Positions 39,117 through 49,590 are shown, numbered from the stretch's first letter. The stretch: DNA of 64,000 nt from Roseburia hominis A2-183 (GCF_000225345.1 NC_015977.1:3410001-3474000); one strand, 5' to 3'. Program-made: numbers and translations. Notes: a model not told the origin generated them from the sequence alone.

Positions 39117-41618
39117 TTATTGCTTATTAATTCGCTCAATCAGCCTATCTTTTAAAATGCTTTGATATGCAAAAAACGGCGTTACTAAACATACCATAAA
39201 AATAATTATTAAAACAATTAACAAAGAAGCATACGGCATTTTAAAAGAAGCATACGAAACAATTTGCTTAAACCAAAAATACAAGGGAATATATATTCCA
39301 TTTCCTACTATGAGCAATAATATAAATGAAATTATCCAATAATAAAATCCCTCAATCAATAAAATCTTTAATTGCTGTCTATGCGTCATACCAATACTTT
39401 CCAAAATTGCAAATTCTTGTTTTCGGTTATTTACACTCGTAATCATTGTTGTAACAAAATTAAGTATTCCTACTAGCAAAAATATAAAAGACAATCCTAT
39501 CGTTAAAACTTTAGTTGTCAAAATGTAACCTTCCATCTCTTTAGCTTTTTCAATCCTAGATATTATTTGAATATCCGAATTCAAAGAAGCAATCGTTTGA
39601 AGTTGCATTAAAACTTCATCATCATGTTTTCCATCAGTGTCAAATGCAATTCGAAAAATTTTAATTTGAGAAGTTAAACCTTCAAGCGCCGTTTTGCTTA
39701 TATATAAATCCGGGGCTGTTCCTTTTTCATTTCCCCTCCCTCCTTGAAAATCAGCGCTAAAAAAACCATCAGCAACTTCAAACTCCGTCTCGGCCCCTTT
39801 AGTTTTTATAGTAATAATCTGATTAGGTTGAATTAAATTTTCCCCATCCTCATTTGTAATTGTCTGAAGCACAACAATCTTACCATCTTGAAACGCCTCT
39901 AGATCAATAGGATGTTCAAGTGTTTTATTTAATTCTTCTATATAACTATTATCAATTCCATAAACACCACTATAAAAATTCTCCGTATATGATTCGCGTT
40001 TTTCAGAAGAAGAAAAGTCTATACCTGCTTTTCCTTCTAATGAATCCACATATGCGCCAAATACCTCCTCATCATACTGCACATCAAAAGTAACACGTTC
40101 TTTGGCAACATAGGTAACTCTTAAGTTTTGAATTCCAGAGATATTTTTAATATCTTCTAGCATATCTGCCGTGATTGGACTTCCATCATCATGAATACTA
40201 TAAGTAATTGCAAAGTCGCTTTCACCCCATTGCTGTATAAAGTTTTCCGGACTAATACTCGACAATAAAGACGTTGCTATCCAATATAACGCCAGCCCTA
40301 AAAACAAAGAAGAAATAACCAATATTGCGCTTTTTTTAGAGCGAAAAATATTTTGAAACGCCATTCTTGTTAATCTAAATACCTTATTCCTACGCTTATA
40401 CAATTTTTTCGAATCCACATCATTATATGACATTGCCGCAATAGGAGAAACCTGGGCGGCTATTTTCGCAGGTTTAACACACCCTATTCTTGCAGTGACA
40501 AAAGAAAATATTGTGGCTCCTATAAAAACGAACGGAGAGAACGAAATTTGCAATCCTAAATCTTCATTCCCCGAATATAGCACATTTAAACTATATGGCA
40601 CGATACCAAAAGATACTGCAGCTCCCAATATCAAGCCTATCGGAATTCCAATAACAGTAATATACAAAACTTGCTGATAAACAATTTTTCGTACTTCTTT
40701 TTTGGTAAATCCTATTAATCGAAGTTGACCAAAAAAGCGGATATCTCTAACTATACTAATATATAAAACATTATGTATTAACAAATAGCCGCTAATAAAT
40801 ATGAATAATAGTATAAAGACAATGCCTATAATTAATACTTGGCTGTTCACTTGTGTTACAGGAACAATTTCAAAACTCTGTGTTGAAGAAAATTTCACCT
40901 TGTCCTTTAACCTATCACACTCTTTTTGAATATCTCCTGTATCTTCAAAAGACACCATAACTACTTTACCAGTAGAGATAGCAGCCTTATTTTTAAATTC
41001 TTCTGAAACGTAAATGCTTCCTTTGTCATTAGTCCTAACTTGAGAGTAGTCTGTATAGTATCCCGCCAAAATAAACTCTTGCGTCTTAATAGAATCATCG
41101 TCATCCAAATGATACGACAAAGAAATAGACATACCTTCTTGTGGATTTGTTATTCCCAAACGCTCTAAAATCCATGTAGGTATCATTACTTCATTTTCTG
41201 TAACAGGGTAGTTTCCAACAACATCTGAAATAGTGGGCACCCTATGAAGGTTCCATTCATTTTCATCTATCCAATTTAGCCCTAGCAACAAATCTTCATC
41301 TTCCAAACCGTCAATTTGTCCTAAATGTTGAGAAATCCCAATATCTTTAATCGAATCTGATTTCTTTATCTCAGATACTTGCAAATCACTAGGGTTATTA
41401 ATAGCCACATGAGCCGTTGTCCCCATCGCACGAATTTGTTGTAATTGTGCCGTCTCTATATAACTAAATCCAACACTAAACACAGATGTCAACATAAAAG
41501 TGGACAAAACTACCGCAATAATTACCACAACATTTCGATATAGATTTGACAAAAAAATTTTCTTAGACAATCCCCATATACGCCTTAAATTCATTTTATA
41601 ATAAAAATTTTTTTTCAT
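39117..41618 (-). CDS. FtsX-like ABC permease
   Basis: 833 residues. One N-terminal membrane helix (about 25-48) and a large extracytoplasmic domain, then three helices (about 260-370), a second half starting near 420 with another helix and extracytoplasmic domain, and three C-terminal helices from about 690. This duplicated layout is that of bacitracin- or macrolide-type permeases, which export or sense peptides without pumping through a pore. It follows the ATPase by a four-base overlap. Possibly self-protection against the peptide encoded nearby. Confidence 0.85.
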   Translation of the reverse strand: MKKNFYYKMNLRRIWGLSKKIFLSNLYRNVVVIIAVVLSTFMLTSVFSVGFSYIETAQLQQIRAMGTTAHVAINNPSDLQVSEIKKSDSIKDIGISQHLGQIDGLEDEDLLLGLNWIDENEWNLHRVPTISDVVGNYPVTENEVMIPTWILERLGITNPQEGMSISLSYHLDDDDSIKTQEFILAGYYTDYSQVRTNDKGSIYVSEEFKNKAAISTGKVVMVSFEDTGDIQKECDRLKDKVKFSSTQSFEIVPVTQVNSQVLIIGIVFILLFIFISGYLLIHNVLYISIVRDIRFFGQLRLIGFTKKEVRKIVYQQVLYITVIGIPIGLILGAAVSFGIVPYSLNVLYSGNEDLGLQISFSPFVFIGATIFSFVTARIGCVKPAKIAAQVSPIAAMSYNDVDSKKLYKRRNKVFRLTRMAFQNIFRSKKSAILVISSLFLGLALYWIATSLLSSISPENFIQQWGESDFAITYSIHDDGSPITADMLEDIKNISGIQNLRVTYVAKERVTFDVQYDEEVFGAYVDSLEGKAGIDFSSSEKRESYTENFYSGVYGIDNSYIEELNKTLEHPIDLEAFQDGKIVVLQTITNEDGENLIQPNQIITIKTKGAETEFEVADGFFSADFQGGRGNEKGTAPDLYISKTALEGLTSQIKIFRIAFDTDGKHDDEVLMQLQTIASLNSDIQIISRIEKAKEMEGYILTTKVLTIGLSFIFLLVGILNFVTTMITSVNNRKQEFAILESIGMTHRQQLKILLIEGFYYWIISFILLLIVGNGIYIPLYFWFKQIVSYASFKMPYASLLIVLIIIFMVCLVTPFFAYQSILKDRLIERINKQ

Positions 41619-42280
41619 ATATCTACCTTTCCATCTATAATATTTATTATGCGATCCGACAACTGAGCTATTTCCAAATTATGTGTAATCATAATCAGCG
41701 TTTGTTCGAAACGCTGGTTGACTGTTCTTAAAAGCTTTATCACATCTCCACTCGTTTTACTATCCAAATTTCCAGTTGGTTCATCTGCTAATATAACAGC
41801 CGGTTTCGATATAATAGCACGAGCAATAGCCACTCTCTGTTGTTGTCCTCCAGAGAGCGTATTCGGAAGATTAAAGATTTTCTCCTTTAATGAAAGTATA
41901 TCTAAAACATCATCTAAAAAATCTTTATCTATTTTTCTCCCGTCAAGTTCTACTGGCAAAACTATATTTTCATAGACACTTAAAACAGGAATCAAATTAT
42001 AATTTTGAAAAATAAATCCTATATTTTTTCTACGAAATAGTGTCAATTCTTCCTCAGACATAGAAGTAATATCTTTCCCCAAAATATATACATTCCCTGA
42101 AGTTGGAGTGTCTAATCCGCCAATCATATTAAGTAACGTAGATTTTCCACTGCCAGAACTACCAATTATGGAAACAAATTCTCCTTTCTGTACAGAAAAA
42201 CTTATATCATTTACCGCTTTTGTTTGATTTGGCACTTTACCATAATATTTTTTCAAATGTTCTACACTAATAATTTCCAT
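41615..42280 (-). CDS. ABC transporter ATPase, LolD/MacB type
   Basis: About 221 residues: [49 protein letters not shown] and MITHNLE. Partner of the FtsX-like permease. ATG 42280 follows GGAGGG. Confidence 0.92.
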   Translation of the reverse strand: MEIISVEHLKKYYGKVPNQTKAVNDISFSVQKGEFVSIIGSSGSGKSTLLNMIGGLDTPTSGNVYILGKDITSMSEEELTLFRRKNIGFIFQNYNLIPVLSVYENIVLPVELDGRKIDKDFLDDVLDILSLKEKIFNLPNTLSGGQQQRVAIARAIISKPAVILADEPTGNLDSKTSGDVIKLLRTVNQRFEQTLIMITHNLEIAQLSDRIINIIDGKVDI

Positions 42281-42323
42281 AATTCCCTCCATAATTGTAT
42301 TAGAAAAAGTTTAAGTTTATATT

Positions 42324-42352
42324 ATTATATATTTTATAACTATAAATGGTAA
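42324..42352 (-). promoter_or_regulatory. promoter of the ATPase-permease pair
   Basis: Minus-strand TTACCA (42347-42352), 17-base spacer, TATAAT (42324-42329), 44 bases before the start. Confidence 0.6.
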
Positions 42353-42435
42353 GCGCATAGTTTTAGGGCGTACCCTATAAATTAAATCTGACACCCCGCG
42401 CTAGAATGCCAGACATACGAGTATTTCACTACATT

Positions 42436-43354
42436 TTATTTACAAGTTCCCTGAGCCAATTTACTCCACGGGGCAAATTGTTCCAATTCCTCGTCTGACA
42501 TTTCAGCACCAGGACGATGCTCTAGAAGGAAGCTCAGATATTTAAGTGGATCAAGTTCATTGGGTATTGCCCGCAGCCAATAGCGTCGTATGTGAGCCCA
42601 GCAACAACAACGCTGTGCCTCCGGCACTTTGTTGTATCCTTTATAACCATCAACCATTAGATAGTATCCGGGATCTGCACCTGCAAGAAAAGCAGCGGCA
42701 TGACTGCCGGCTCTGGTCGGAGTGTAATTATAAAGGATGATAGGAATCCCACCATTGTCACCAGTTCGTACCAGCCAGACATAAGATTTACTCTGTGGTC
42801 TGCGGCCTTCTTCCTTTAATACCTGGATCGGAGTCTCATCTGCCATCAGATATCTGCGTTTCAACAGTTTCCGGTGCAGATATTCATACATTGGCAAAAA
42901 GTAATTCTCTGCGCAGTAGATGATCCAACCGGCCATGGTCGTACGGCTGATCTTTATCCCAAGGTGTTCAAAGTCCTTCTCCTGACGGTATAAGGGCATA
43001 GACATGACATATTTATAATACATCACATGTGCTGCAAGACCGGACGATGCATAACTCCCCGGGATCAGTGCAGGAGTTCCTTCGTCCTTGATGAACCGGG
43101 GATCTTCCGTTTCCTTGCATTGTGGACACTCATAGGTAGTCGCATAATAATCAATACGCTCCAGCTTTGGCTCTGTATAACGCAGTTCTGTCCGGATGGG
43201 TTCGTGTCCGATAGGAATCATCATTGTTCCACAAACATCACACGTTTTCTGTTCTTCCGTAAGAGTATCTACATAAACATTCTCTGTCGGAAGATCAGCA
43301 AAGACCTCATCATAAGCAGCTTTCGATTTACGGGCCTTCTTGTGTGCTTTTACT
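42436..43354 (-). pseudogene. IS66 TnpC transposase relic
   Basis: Reading upstream of the first ATG the frame continues to about 43354 with VKAHKKARKSKAAYDE, matching the region after the coiled coil of complete TnpC (VKSHKRTTRKAKA in the copy at 50228). The N-terminal coiled coil is missing and the frame meets a group II intron 3' end. Internally about 170 residues are deleted after CCWAHIRRYWLRAIP. The zinc finger CPQCKE and the first catalytic Asp region (LMADETPIQVL) remain. Inactive. Confidence 0.85.
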
Positions 43355-43998
43355 TAAGTAGATATGGGGATTGCTCCCCATATCCCTCATTCAAACCGCA
43401 CGTGCCCTATTAAGGCATACGGCTTAACCCTATACTTCAACTTCGAGCATTGCACTAATTGGCTCTCTTGTCCACGCAATAGTTCTTTACATCCATATAA
43501 GGTGTGCCCCTTCCCTCCACTGTGATTAGCAGTTTCTTCGGTACTATGAGCACTCGGACTTCCTATTATCCGTTTGACTTCCTCTCTTATTCCTTTGATT
43601 GTACATCATACCTCATTTGAGGAGATAATAGGATCTCAGCTGTTCCGATAACATACTTATCATCAACCTCGCCAAGTTCTCTGACTGGGGGATGCCATCA
43701 TAACCTCGCCCTAACGGTTACAACGATATTGTCTGCTGTGAATAAGAACACATCGACCATTTCCAACCTCATAATAATTTCCCAGCTCAATCACTTCACT
43801 TTCGTTTCGGCTCTGTTGCTCCCTGTCCTACGCTTAAACCTAACGTTACCGCTTCGGCTCCAAGGACTCGGTACAGGCGGTTGGTTAGACCTTACCTGAT
43901 AGGATTTTTCCTACTGTATTATTATCAGCTTACCAAAGCTTGCAGAATTACTTCCGCTTGCTAGGGGAAATCAGCTATGCTGATTTCTCAGCTCGCAC
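43355..43998 (-). mobile_element. ORF-less group II intron
   Basis: On the minus strand the 5' end is GTGCGAGC at 43998, domain V appears as AGCCGTATGC ... GCACGTGCGGTTT near 43430-43395, and a domain VI hairpin with 10-base arms (GATATGGGGA) ends near 43355. About 644 bases, so the reverse transcriptase in domain IV has been lost. The 3' flank is tnpC sequence; the 5' flank is not. Confidence 0.75.
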
Positions 43999-44179
43999 CT
44001 CTTTTAATATTATACTACAATCAAACCAATCTTCCAATTATTTTCTAACTTTTCAGATTCTTCTTTCGATATATTCATTTTCTTTTCATTTCTAGTCCAA
44101 AAACGGTATTAGAAGAATTTTGGTAAAAATTTAGCAGGCAATAATTTGAATATTATTGCCTACCAAATTAATGATGAAA

Positions 44180-44951
44180 TCATATGATTCTTCTGTCAAT
44201 CAGAACCAATCTGCTTTCTCCTATCGGAGTCCAAGCATACACACTCTTGCAATATAACGTATCATCAGCTCCGAGCCTGTGCTTTCTGTATATTATCTGA
44301 CCAATACTTATTGCTGAAAAAATTCCCATTTCTAGGCAAATTTCTGAACATATCCATAACAATATCATATGACAAGCCAGATGTGTCCACAAACATCTCT
44401 TTCCCATCTTTAGATTTAACTGCAATTCCGTTATCACCCACATACGCTACTGTATTGTCATCTAATTTCTGTATTAATCCCGTCATTTCCCCAAATTTCT
44501 TTAGAGGGAACTCCCCGGATTCTTCACAAAGTTTTCGGAACTTTTCTGCATCCTCACCTACCATATACGGATATTTTCCGTCTCTAATATACCATGAAAT
44601 TCCCGTTTCTGAATCCGTGTATTTAGGATCCGTTAATGCCCATTCTTTCAAAGGAACACCCTGATACCATGCTGTCATTTTTTCACTGGAATCATTGCTT
44701 ATTTCTGGTTCTTCATTTTGAATTTCTTTCTCAGCAATTTCATCCTGCTCCTGTTTATCTACTCTATATGACGCGTTATATTTTAATGCCTCATAGATTT
44801 CTTGAACATTTGCATATTTGTTAACTGCTGCACCATCCGGTACCTCTAATACTTCCTTTTGTTGAAAAGTATGTGACTGGTTATATTTTGACCCAGGTTT
44901 TCTTCCTGCATAAATATTGTTATTTACAGCGGTATTTACCATATTTACCAT
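44180..44951 (-). CDS. signal-less accessory protein, frameshifted near its end
   Basis: ATG 44951 follows GGAGGG. About 228 residues to a stop at 44265, without signal peptide or membrane helix. The middle (MTAWYQGVPLKEWALTDPKY, ETGISWYIRDGKYPYMVGED) and end (KYWSDNIQKAQ) are hydrophilic. A one-base slip near 44273 would extend it by LGADDTLYCKSVYAWTPIGE to RLVLIDRRII at 44180, a tail also found as a relic at 45699-45753. Family unknown. Alternates with secreted proteins. Confidence 0.6.
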
Positions 44952-45090
44952 ATTTATAATCCCTCCAGCAGCAATATAATCTAATTTTTTTATTATAGTA
45001 TGTTGCACTTTATGCCAGATTTCTATAAAATGCAACATACAATGAAAATATTCTGTTGTGCTTGCTTAATATTCCATATTCGAGCATCTA

Positions 45091-45630
45091 TTATTGTGCA
45101 TAAGCAGCAGAAGCAATATAGCCTACCTGCGAAGAGCCAACAGAATACAACTCATAATGGAAATGGTATCTAACACCTACCTTAACACCTGTAAATGTCA
45201 GTGTCCATGAATCTCCCGAATAATTAGCAATTTGTACCGGTGCACTTGTTCCGTCACTTCCTACAAGAGTAATTGTTCCCTGAAGATAATCTGTTCCACT
45301 TTTATTAGGCATATAAACATCTAAGCACAACTTTGTAACGCTTGAGTTATTAATGGTGTAATAATAATTTCCGTTGAATACACCGCTTCTGGAATTGCTT
45401 CTTGTAATGGTTCTATTTGCATCATACCGAATCGTATCTGCAAGAGCAACGGCGTCATCATAAGCAGGTACTACGTCCAAATTGCCACAATCGCTTACTT
45501 CTACTGCCTTATTTGCATTAGGCGCAGCCTGTCCCTGAGTGGATACTTCACCTGCAAACGCAGTTGTTCCCATTGCCAAACATAACATCAAACTCAACAC
45601 CAACGCCTTTAAACTTTTTACCTTCTTCAT
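45091..45630 (-). CDS. secreted protein of unknown function
   Basis: About 179 residues. Signal peptide KKVKSLKALVLSLMLCLAMG ending near TAFAGE. The mature part is beta-rich (VFNGNYYYTINNSSVTKLCL, GSDGTSAPVQIANYSGDSWT), like a beta-sandwich. ATG 45630 follows AAAGGAG. Paired with the signal-less gene downstream. Confidence 0.7.
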   Translation of the reverse strand: MKKVKSLKALVLSLMLCLAMGTTAFAGEVSTQGQAAPNANKAVEVSDCGNLDVVPAYDDAVALADTIRYDANRTITRSNSRSGVFNGNYYYTINNSSVTKLCLDVYMPNKSGTDYLQGTITLVGSDGTSAPVQIANYSGDSWTLTFTGVKVGVRYHFHYELYSVGSSQVGYIASAAYAQ

Positions 45631-45698
45631 TTTAAAATCTCCTTTCAAATTAACATATAATAACTCCAATATTATTACCCGCTAAATAATCATAGAAA

Positions 45699-45753
45699 TC
45701 ATATGATTCTTCTCTCAGTCATAACCAAGCTACTCTCTCCTATGAAGTCCAAG
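45699..45753 (-). pseudogene. relic of a shared C-terminal tail
   Basis: Encodes NLDFIGESSLVMTERRII and stop, parallel to WTPIGESRLVLIDRRII at 44180-44230, with no gene body attached. Evidence of a lost paralog between the two remaining genes. Confidence 0.55.
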
Positions 45754-45787
45754 TTTTCTTTTTCTCATATGTTCAAATGACTAAGCA

Positions 45788-46333
45788 CTATTTATACTTA
45801 CTATTTGCACTTGTCAAATCAAGATAAGCATCCATACTTTTCGTCCAAAGCAACGATAAATCAAACCTTCCCAATTTGTTTAAATCTTCTATGCATTCTT
45901 TAAACATTGAAATAAAATCTCTTCTGTCATTAAGCCCCATATTACCAGCTTCAAGCGGCAAAGACGTAAAACCTCCCTGCTTCTCCACTTTGTAATGTGC
46001 CTCCAATGCACGCATTTCGACTACTGTGGCGTTTGATGGATCAACGTCATTGATATAAATTCTTTGTTCAAACTCTTTTCCGTTTTCATCCACACCTTTC
46101 GCTAACACCACTGGATTTTCATCCGTCGAATCATCCGCATATTTAAGGCAATAAGAAAGACCTGTACCATTACCTCCTGTCCACAACATATTATCTGTTG
46201 TGAATATCTGGTATACCTTTGGTGTTTCAGCCGTATAAAATGTCTTTTCCGCAGATACAGGGGCTTTCATATTATTGCCTTTTTGTTGGCGGTACATTGA
46301 AGATACCGTATTTAGACCAGAACCAATGTTCAT
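45788..46333 (-). CDS. signal-less accessory protein of unknown function
   Basis: 181 residues, no signal peptide. N-terminus MNIGSGLNTVSSMYRQQKGN is polar and Ser/Asn rich; the rest is mixed alpha/beta with EGC-free core (VYQIFTTDNMLWTGGNGTGL). GGAGG precedes the ATG. Sits between two secreted-protein genes. Confidence 0.65.
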   Translation of the reverse strand: MNIGSGLNTVSSMYRQQKGNNMKAPVSAEKTFYTAETPKVYQIFTTDNMLWTGGNGTGLSYCLKYADDSTDENPVVLAKGVDENGKEFEQRIYINDVDPSNATVVEMRALEAHYKVEKQGGFTSLPLEAGNMGLNDRRDFISMFKECIEDLNKLGRFDLSLLWTKSMDAYLDLTSANSKYK

Positions 46334-46390
46334 ACTTCTGTTCCTCCAATCAGCTTAAAAATCTCTCTATATTCTAGCCCACTTCCTGCC

Positions 46391-46885
46391 TTAACTTTTT
46401 TTGAATACACATGAAAAGGATTTCTCACCATATGGGAAATTGGTAGATCTAAATTTTGTAGTAAATGTATAATTACCAGGTGCTGTTATTTTTCCGCAAT
46501 CATACCAGTAATAAAAGCCATCCGCACCATTACCTGAAATTATAAACGGCTGCTGTTTAAACCACGAAATACTTCTTCCGTTAAAAGTTGTAGTATCACT
46601 TCCATATCCATAAACCTTGATGATGACACAATAGTTTCCATTATCTAACAAACCATGATTATAAAGTTCAATTTTAGTTACTTGTGGAGCCGGACCATTA
46701 CCAGACCACCACAAAGGACTGATGCCATTGTCATTATCCTCATCAATAGCCACCGTCATTCCGTCAACTTTTGTCAACTCTGGAACTTCACTTTCTCTCT
46801 CTGCCGCAAATGCGACTGTACTCATTCCCATTAGCATAGTTAAAGCTAATGCAAAAGCCACTACTTTTTTAATTTTCTTAAACAT
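46391..46885 (-). CDS. secreted protein of unknown function
   Basis: 164 residues. Signal peptide KKIKKVVAFALALTMLMG, cleaved near AFAAE. The mature part is beta-rich with many aromatic residues (GISPLWWSGNGPAPQVTKIE, DGFYYWYDCGKITAPGNYTF), suggesting an Ig-like or bacteriocin-like fold. Two Cys could form a disulfide. AGGAGG precedes the ATG. Confidence 0.7.
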   Translation of the reverse strand: MFKKIKKVVAFALALTMLMGMSTVAFAAERESEVPELTKVDGMTVAIDEDNDNGISPLWWSGNGPAPQVTKIELYNHGLLDNGNYCVIIKVYGYGSDTTTFNGRSISWFKQQPFIISGNGADGFYYWYDCGKITAPGNYTFTTKFRSTNFPYGEKSFSCVFKKS

Positions 46886-46932
46886 ACTACCATTCCTCCT
46901 ATTTCAATATCATTTTTGCATCATGTATAAAA

Positions 46933-47874
46933 TTATTCTCCTATTTTAGATGCCAACACTGTATAAAATTCTTTTTCCTGTTGCAGATATGCTGCCCTTT
47001 CCTCTGTAACTGCCGCCAACGGGTTTTCTATTCTCTCCAATATTTTATCAATAGCTGCCAGACAACTTTCTTTCGTTTCTCCAAAAATATTGTCATCACC
47101 ACCTGTCAGAAAATCCTGCTCTACAGATAACTGCGTTAAGGTACTGACTGCATCCGTCTGAAATGGATTAAAACTGGTTTCTTCCAATGTTTCCTGCCAT
47201 GCCGCCTTTACACTCTCCGGCACCGTCTGAAGGTAATAATCTCTAATATATGCAATCTGCTTTTTGGTCTTTTCGTCTGCAAACTGATAGGTTCTGTTAT
47301 TCGCTTTTAACTGTTCATATGCCGCCTGTGCATCACTGTTCGCTTCTGACTCATACCAGCCATCTTTATTTTTGCTATATCGCATACCATTGACCGTAAA
47401 ATCTTTGGAAGTGTCGATACCCAGATAAGACATCACATCCGTAATTCCTTCTATATACCGGGCATATTCCTCCTTGGAATGTGCTACAGTAGTCATTGTC
47501 CCACCTGCATTTCGTAGCATTGATGCCAATGCATCTGCCATTCTTTGTGCTTTTACATAAGATTCTGTATCATACGGATTATCTCCACCAGAAACCTCTA
47601 CTCCATGCGTCGTAACCGTAAGCACATGACCTCCATTAACACGAATACTTTGTCCTTCTGCAATATTAACAGAATTATTCTGTCTGCTAAGTGAAGCACT
47701 TTTCGCCAATTTTATTGGTGTTTTTAACGCTTGTACCAGATCCTCTACCGGATTTAGTAAGTGCTGCGACATCACCCCGTTATATGCTTCCTTATCTTTA
47801 ATAGCTGTATTTTTATAATTAGATGTAAGCCCTCTTGTATTAGGATTAATATAACTTGATATTGATTGCATCAT
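46933..47874 (-). CDS. signal-less accessory protein of unknown function
   Basis: 313 residues, soluble. N-terminus MMQSISSYINPNTRGLTSNY, then a hydrophilic helical protein with GGHVLTVTTHGVEVSGGDNP and a C-terminal helical region ending ERAAYLQQEKEFYTVL. AGGAGG before the ATG. A 12-base hairpin (47895-47928) lies just upstream. No family recognised; the polar N-terminus resembles those of the other signal-less partners. Confidence 0.65.
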   Translation of the reverse strand: MMQSISSYINPNTRGLTSNYKNTAIKDKEAYNGVMSQHLLNPVEDLVQALKTPIKLAKSASLSRQNNSVNIAEGQSIRVNGGHVLTVTTHGVEVSGGDNPYDTESYVKAQRMADALASMLRNAGGTMTTVAHSKEEYARYIEGITDVMSYLGIDTSKDFTVNGMRYSKNKDGWYESEANSDAQAAYEQLKANNRTYQFADEKTKKQIAYIRDYYLQTVPESVKAAWQETLEETSFNPFQTDAVSTLTQLSVEQDFLTGGDDNIFGETKESCLAAIDKILERIENPLAAVTEERAAYLQQEKEFYTVLASKIGE

Positions 47875-47995
47875 CTCAACCTCCTACATACTTCTACGCC
47901 TCTTAGTCTGCACAGGCTAAGAAGCGTAAAAATATTCTCGCAAGTAAAATTGCATGTAATTATCGTTTATGTTTCCATAAATCACTCTTTGTAAA

Positions 47996-49012
47996 TCAAG
48001 CAAAAAATCTCATATTTGAAATTGTTGCTGCATACTTATATGCAATTAAAATCTGTGGTTCCCACACAAAGTTTGTACTTGCCATAATTTTGCCACCGAT
48101 TAACCATTTCTGTTTAGCCAAAAGCTGATTATCCCCAGAATACATTACTTCAATTTGACCAATTTTTGATTCTAATTGAATTCCCTGACCAGCCGCTGCC
48201 ATCATTTTATAGAAGCCAAGCCAATATGCACCATTTCCATTACCAGTCAAATATATTTTTGTTACAATAGCATCATTTGGAATACTTGCCTCATTACTCA
48301 AATCATAAGTATACCATCCCCTATATACAGGAGTTGTATTTCCCACTGGTATATTTCCAAAGCTAATATCCAAACCTGTATCTACATAACCATACTGACC
48401 TACTCTGTAATAATCGCCCATATAGAGTGTATAATTAGATGAGCTAAAATTGTTCTCTATAGATGAGGATGTGCTGGCTTGTACAACTACATAATATGTA
48501 CCGACTTCATCCACAGTTCCATACAATTCTTCTGCCGTAGTTCCACTCTGAAGATTATAATACATTTTAGTAATTCCAAGTGTAGAATCATACTTCAATA
48601 AATACATATCATAATCACAGCCGCTTGGTATATTCGTCAAAAAGACACTAATCGGTTTGGAAGTGTCCAATACTTCAATTGTATACCAATCTACATCATT
48701 TGCATCATGAAGTGAAGCATATGTGATCTTGTTATATCTTCCCTTTGTAGCAACAGCCGGACCATTGTTCGCCTCATAAGAATCACCAGTAGCAGTTAAT
48801 GCTATGCCACTATCGTCCATCTTAATCTTATCAATTGAATCTCCCTTGAACTGTTCCAAAGAGCCAACCTCCGCTACTTCTTCAAAACTGCTACTCTCCT
48901 TCAATGTTGAAAATTCATTTTCCATTTCTGCTGCATTAACAGTTGCTACACTTCCTAAAGATACCATCATGGAAAATGCTAACAACATCGCTGCTTTGTT
49001 TCTTAATTTCAT
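47996..49012 (-). CDS. secreted protein with a PPC-like domain, now cut off from its ribosome binding site
   Basis: About 338 residues from ATG 49012. Signal peptide KLRNKAAMLLAFSMMVSLGS, cleaved near VNAAEM. Residues about 75-180 (GDSYEANNGPAVATKGRYNK, HDANDVDWYTIEV) follow the pre-peptidase C-terminal (PPC) domain pattern; a second beta domain follows. No protease is present. A complete IS66 begins nine bases before the start, so the original AAGGAGG is about 3 kb away. Expression is doubtful. Confidence 0.75.
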   Translation of the reverse strand: MKLRNKAAMLLAFSMMVSLGSVATVNAAEMENEFSTLKESSSFEEVAEVGSLEQFKGDSIDKIKMDDSGIALTATGDSYEANNGPAVATKGRYNKITYASLHDANDVDWYTIEVLDTSKPISVFLTNIPSGCDYDMYLLKYDSTLGITKMYYNLQSGTTAEELYGTVDEVGTYYVVVQASTSSSIENNFSSSNYTLYMGDYYRVGQYGYVDTGLDISFGNIPVGNTTPVYRGWYTYDLSNEASIPNDAIVTKIYLTGNGNGAYWLGFYKMMAAAGQGIQLESKIGQIEVMYSGDNQLLAKQKWLIGGKIMASTNFVWEPQILIAYKYAATISNMRFFA

Positions 49013-49203
49013 TATCTTTCGTAAGCGATGAATAACATACCGTTCCAAATTTAATTGAAGATTTGGGATAATACAGTCAATAAACAGTAAACGACTACTT
49101 TATCTATTTTCAGATCTGGATGCGGACGTATCACTCTTCTTTTCTTAAGCAAAGGTAGCCGTTTACGGTGTTTAACTACTTTAGCTAACAGGAGGAGCAG
49201 CTT

Positions 49204-49590
49204 ATGCGTAATAAGAGAAGAACAGACGAAGAATGGCTGTCATTAATTCAGCAATGTCGCAGCAGTGGATTTTCTGACCGTGTCTGGTGTGAGCAGAATG
49301 ATATCTCTATCAATACGTTTTATAATACTGTCACAAGGCTGAGAAAGAAATCATGTATGATTCCGGAGACAGACAGGCTAATCGTGGATGCCACACATGA
49401 AATCGTACCACTTTCCATTACAGAAGAATCGCATATACCGATATCGAATCCAGTCAGACTGCTGTCAACAGATGCAACATCAGAGGGCGAAGCACTGACA
49501 GTTATCATAAACGGCTGTAAAGTTGCAATCAATAATCATGCAGGCAGGGATGTGATCTATCATACGATATCTGCCCTGCGGAAACTTTGA
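49204..49590 (+). CDS. tnpA: IS66 TnpA (Orf1)
   Basis: 128 residues: RTDEEWLSLIQQCRSSGFSD and WCEQNDISINTFYNTVTRLR form the helix-turn-helix of IS66 accessory protein A. Needed with TnpB and TnpC for transposition. Ends in a four-base overlap with tnpB. Confidence 0.88.
   Translation: MRNKRRTDEEWLSLIQQCRSSGFSDRVWCEQNDISINTFYNTVTRLRKKSCMIPETDRLIVDATHEIVPLSITEESHIPISNPVRLLSTDATSEGEALTVIINGCKVAINNHAGRDVIYHTISALRKL

Noticed and set aside
43027-43413. 128-codon plus-strand frame
   Set aside because: Crosses the IS66 relic and the intron boundary in antisense; no coding signs.
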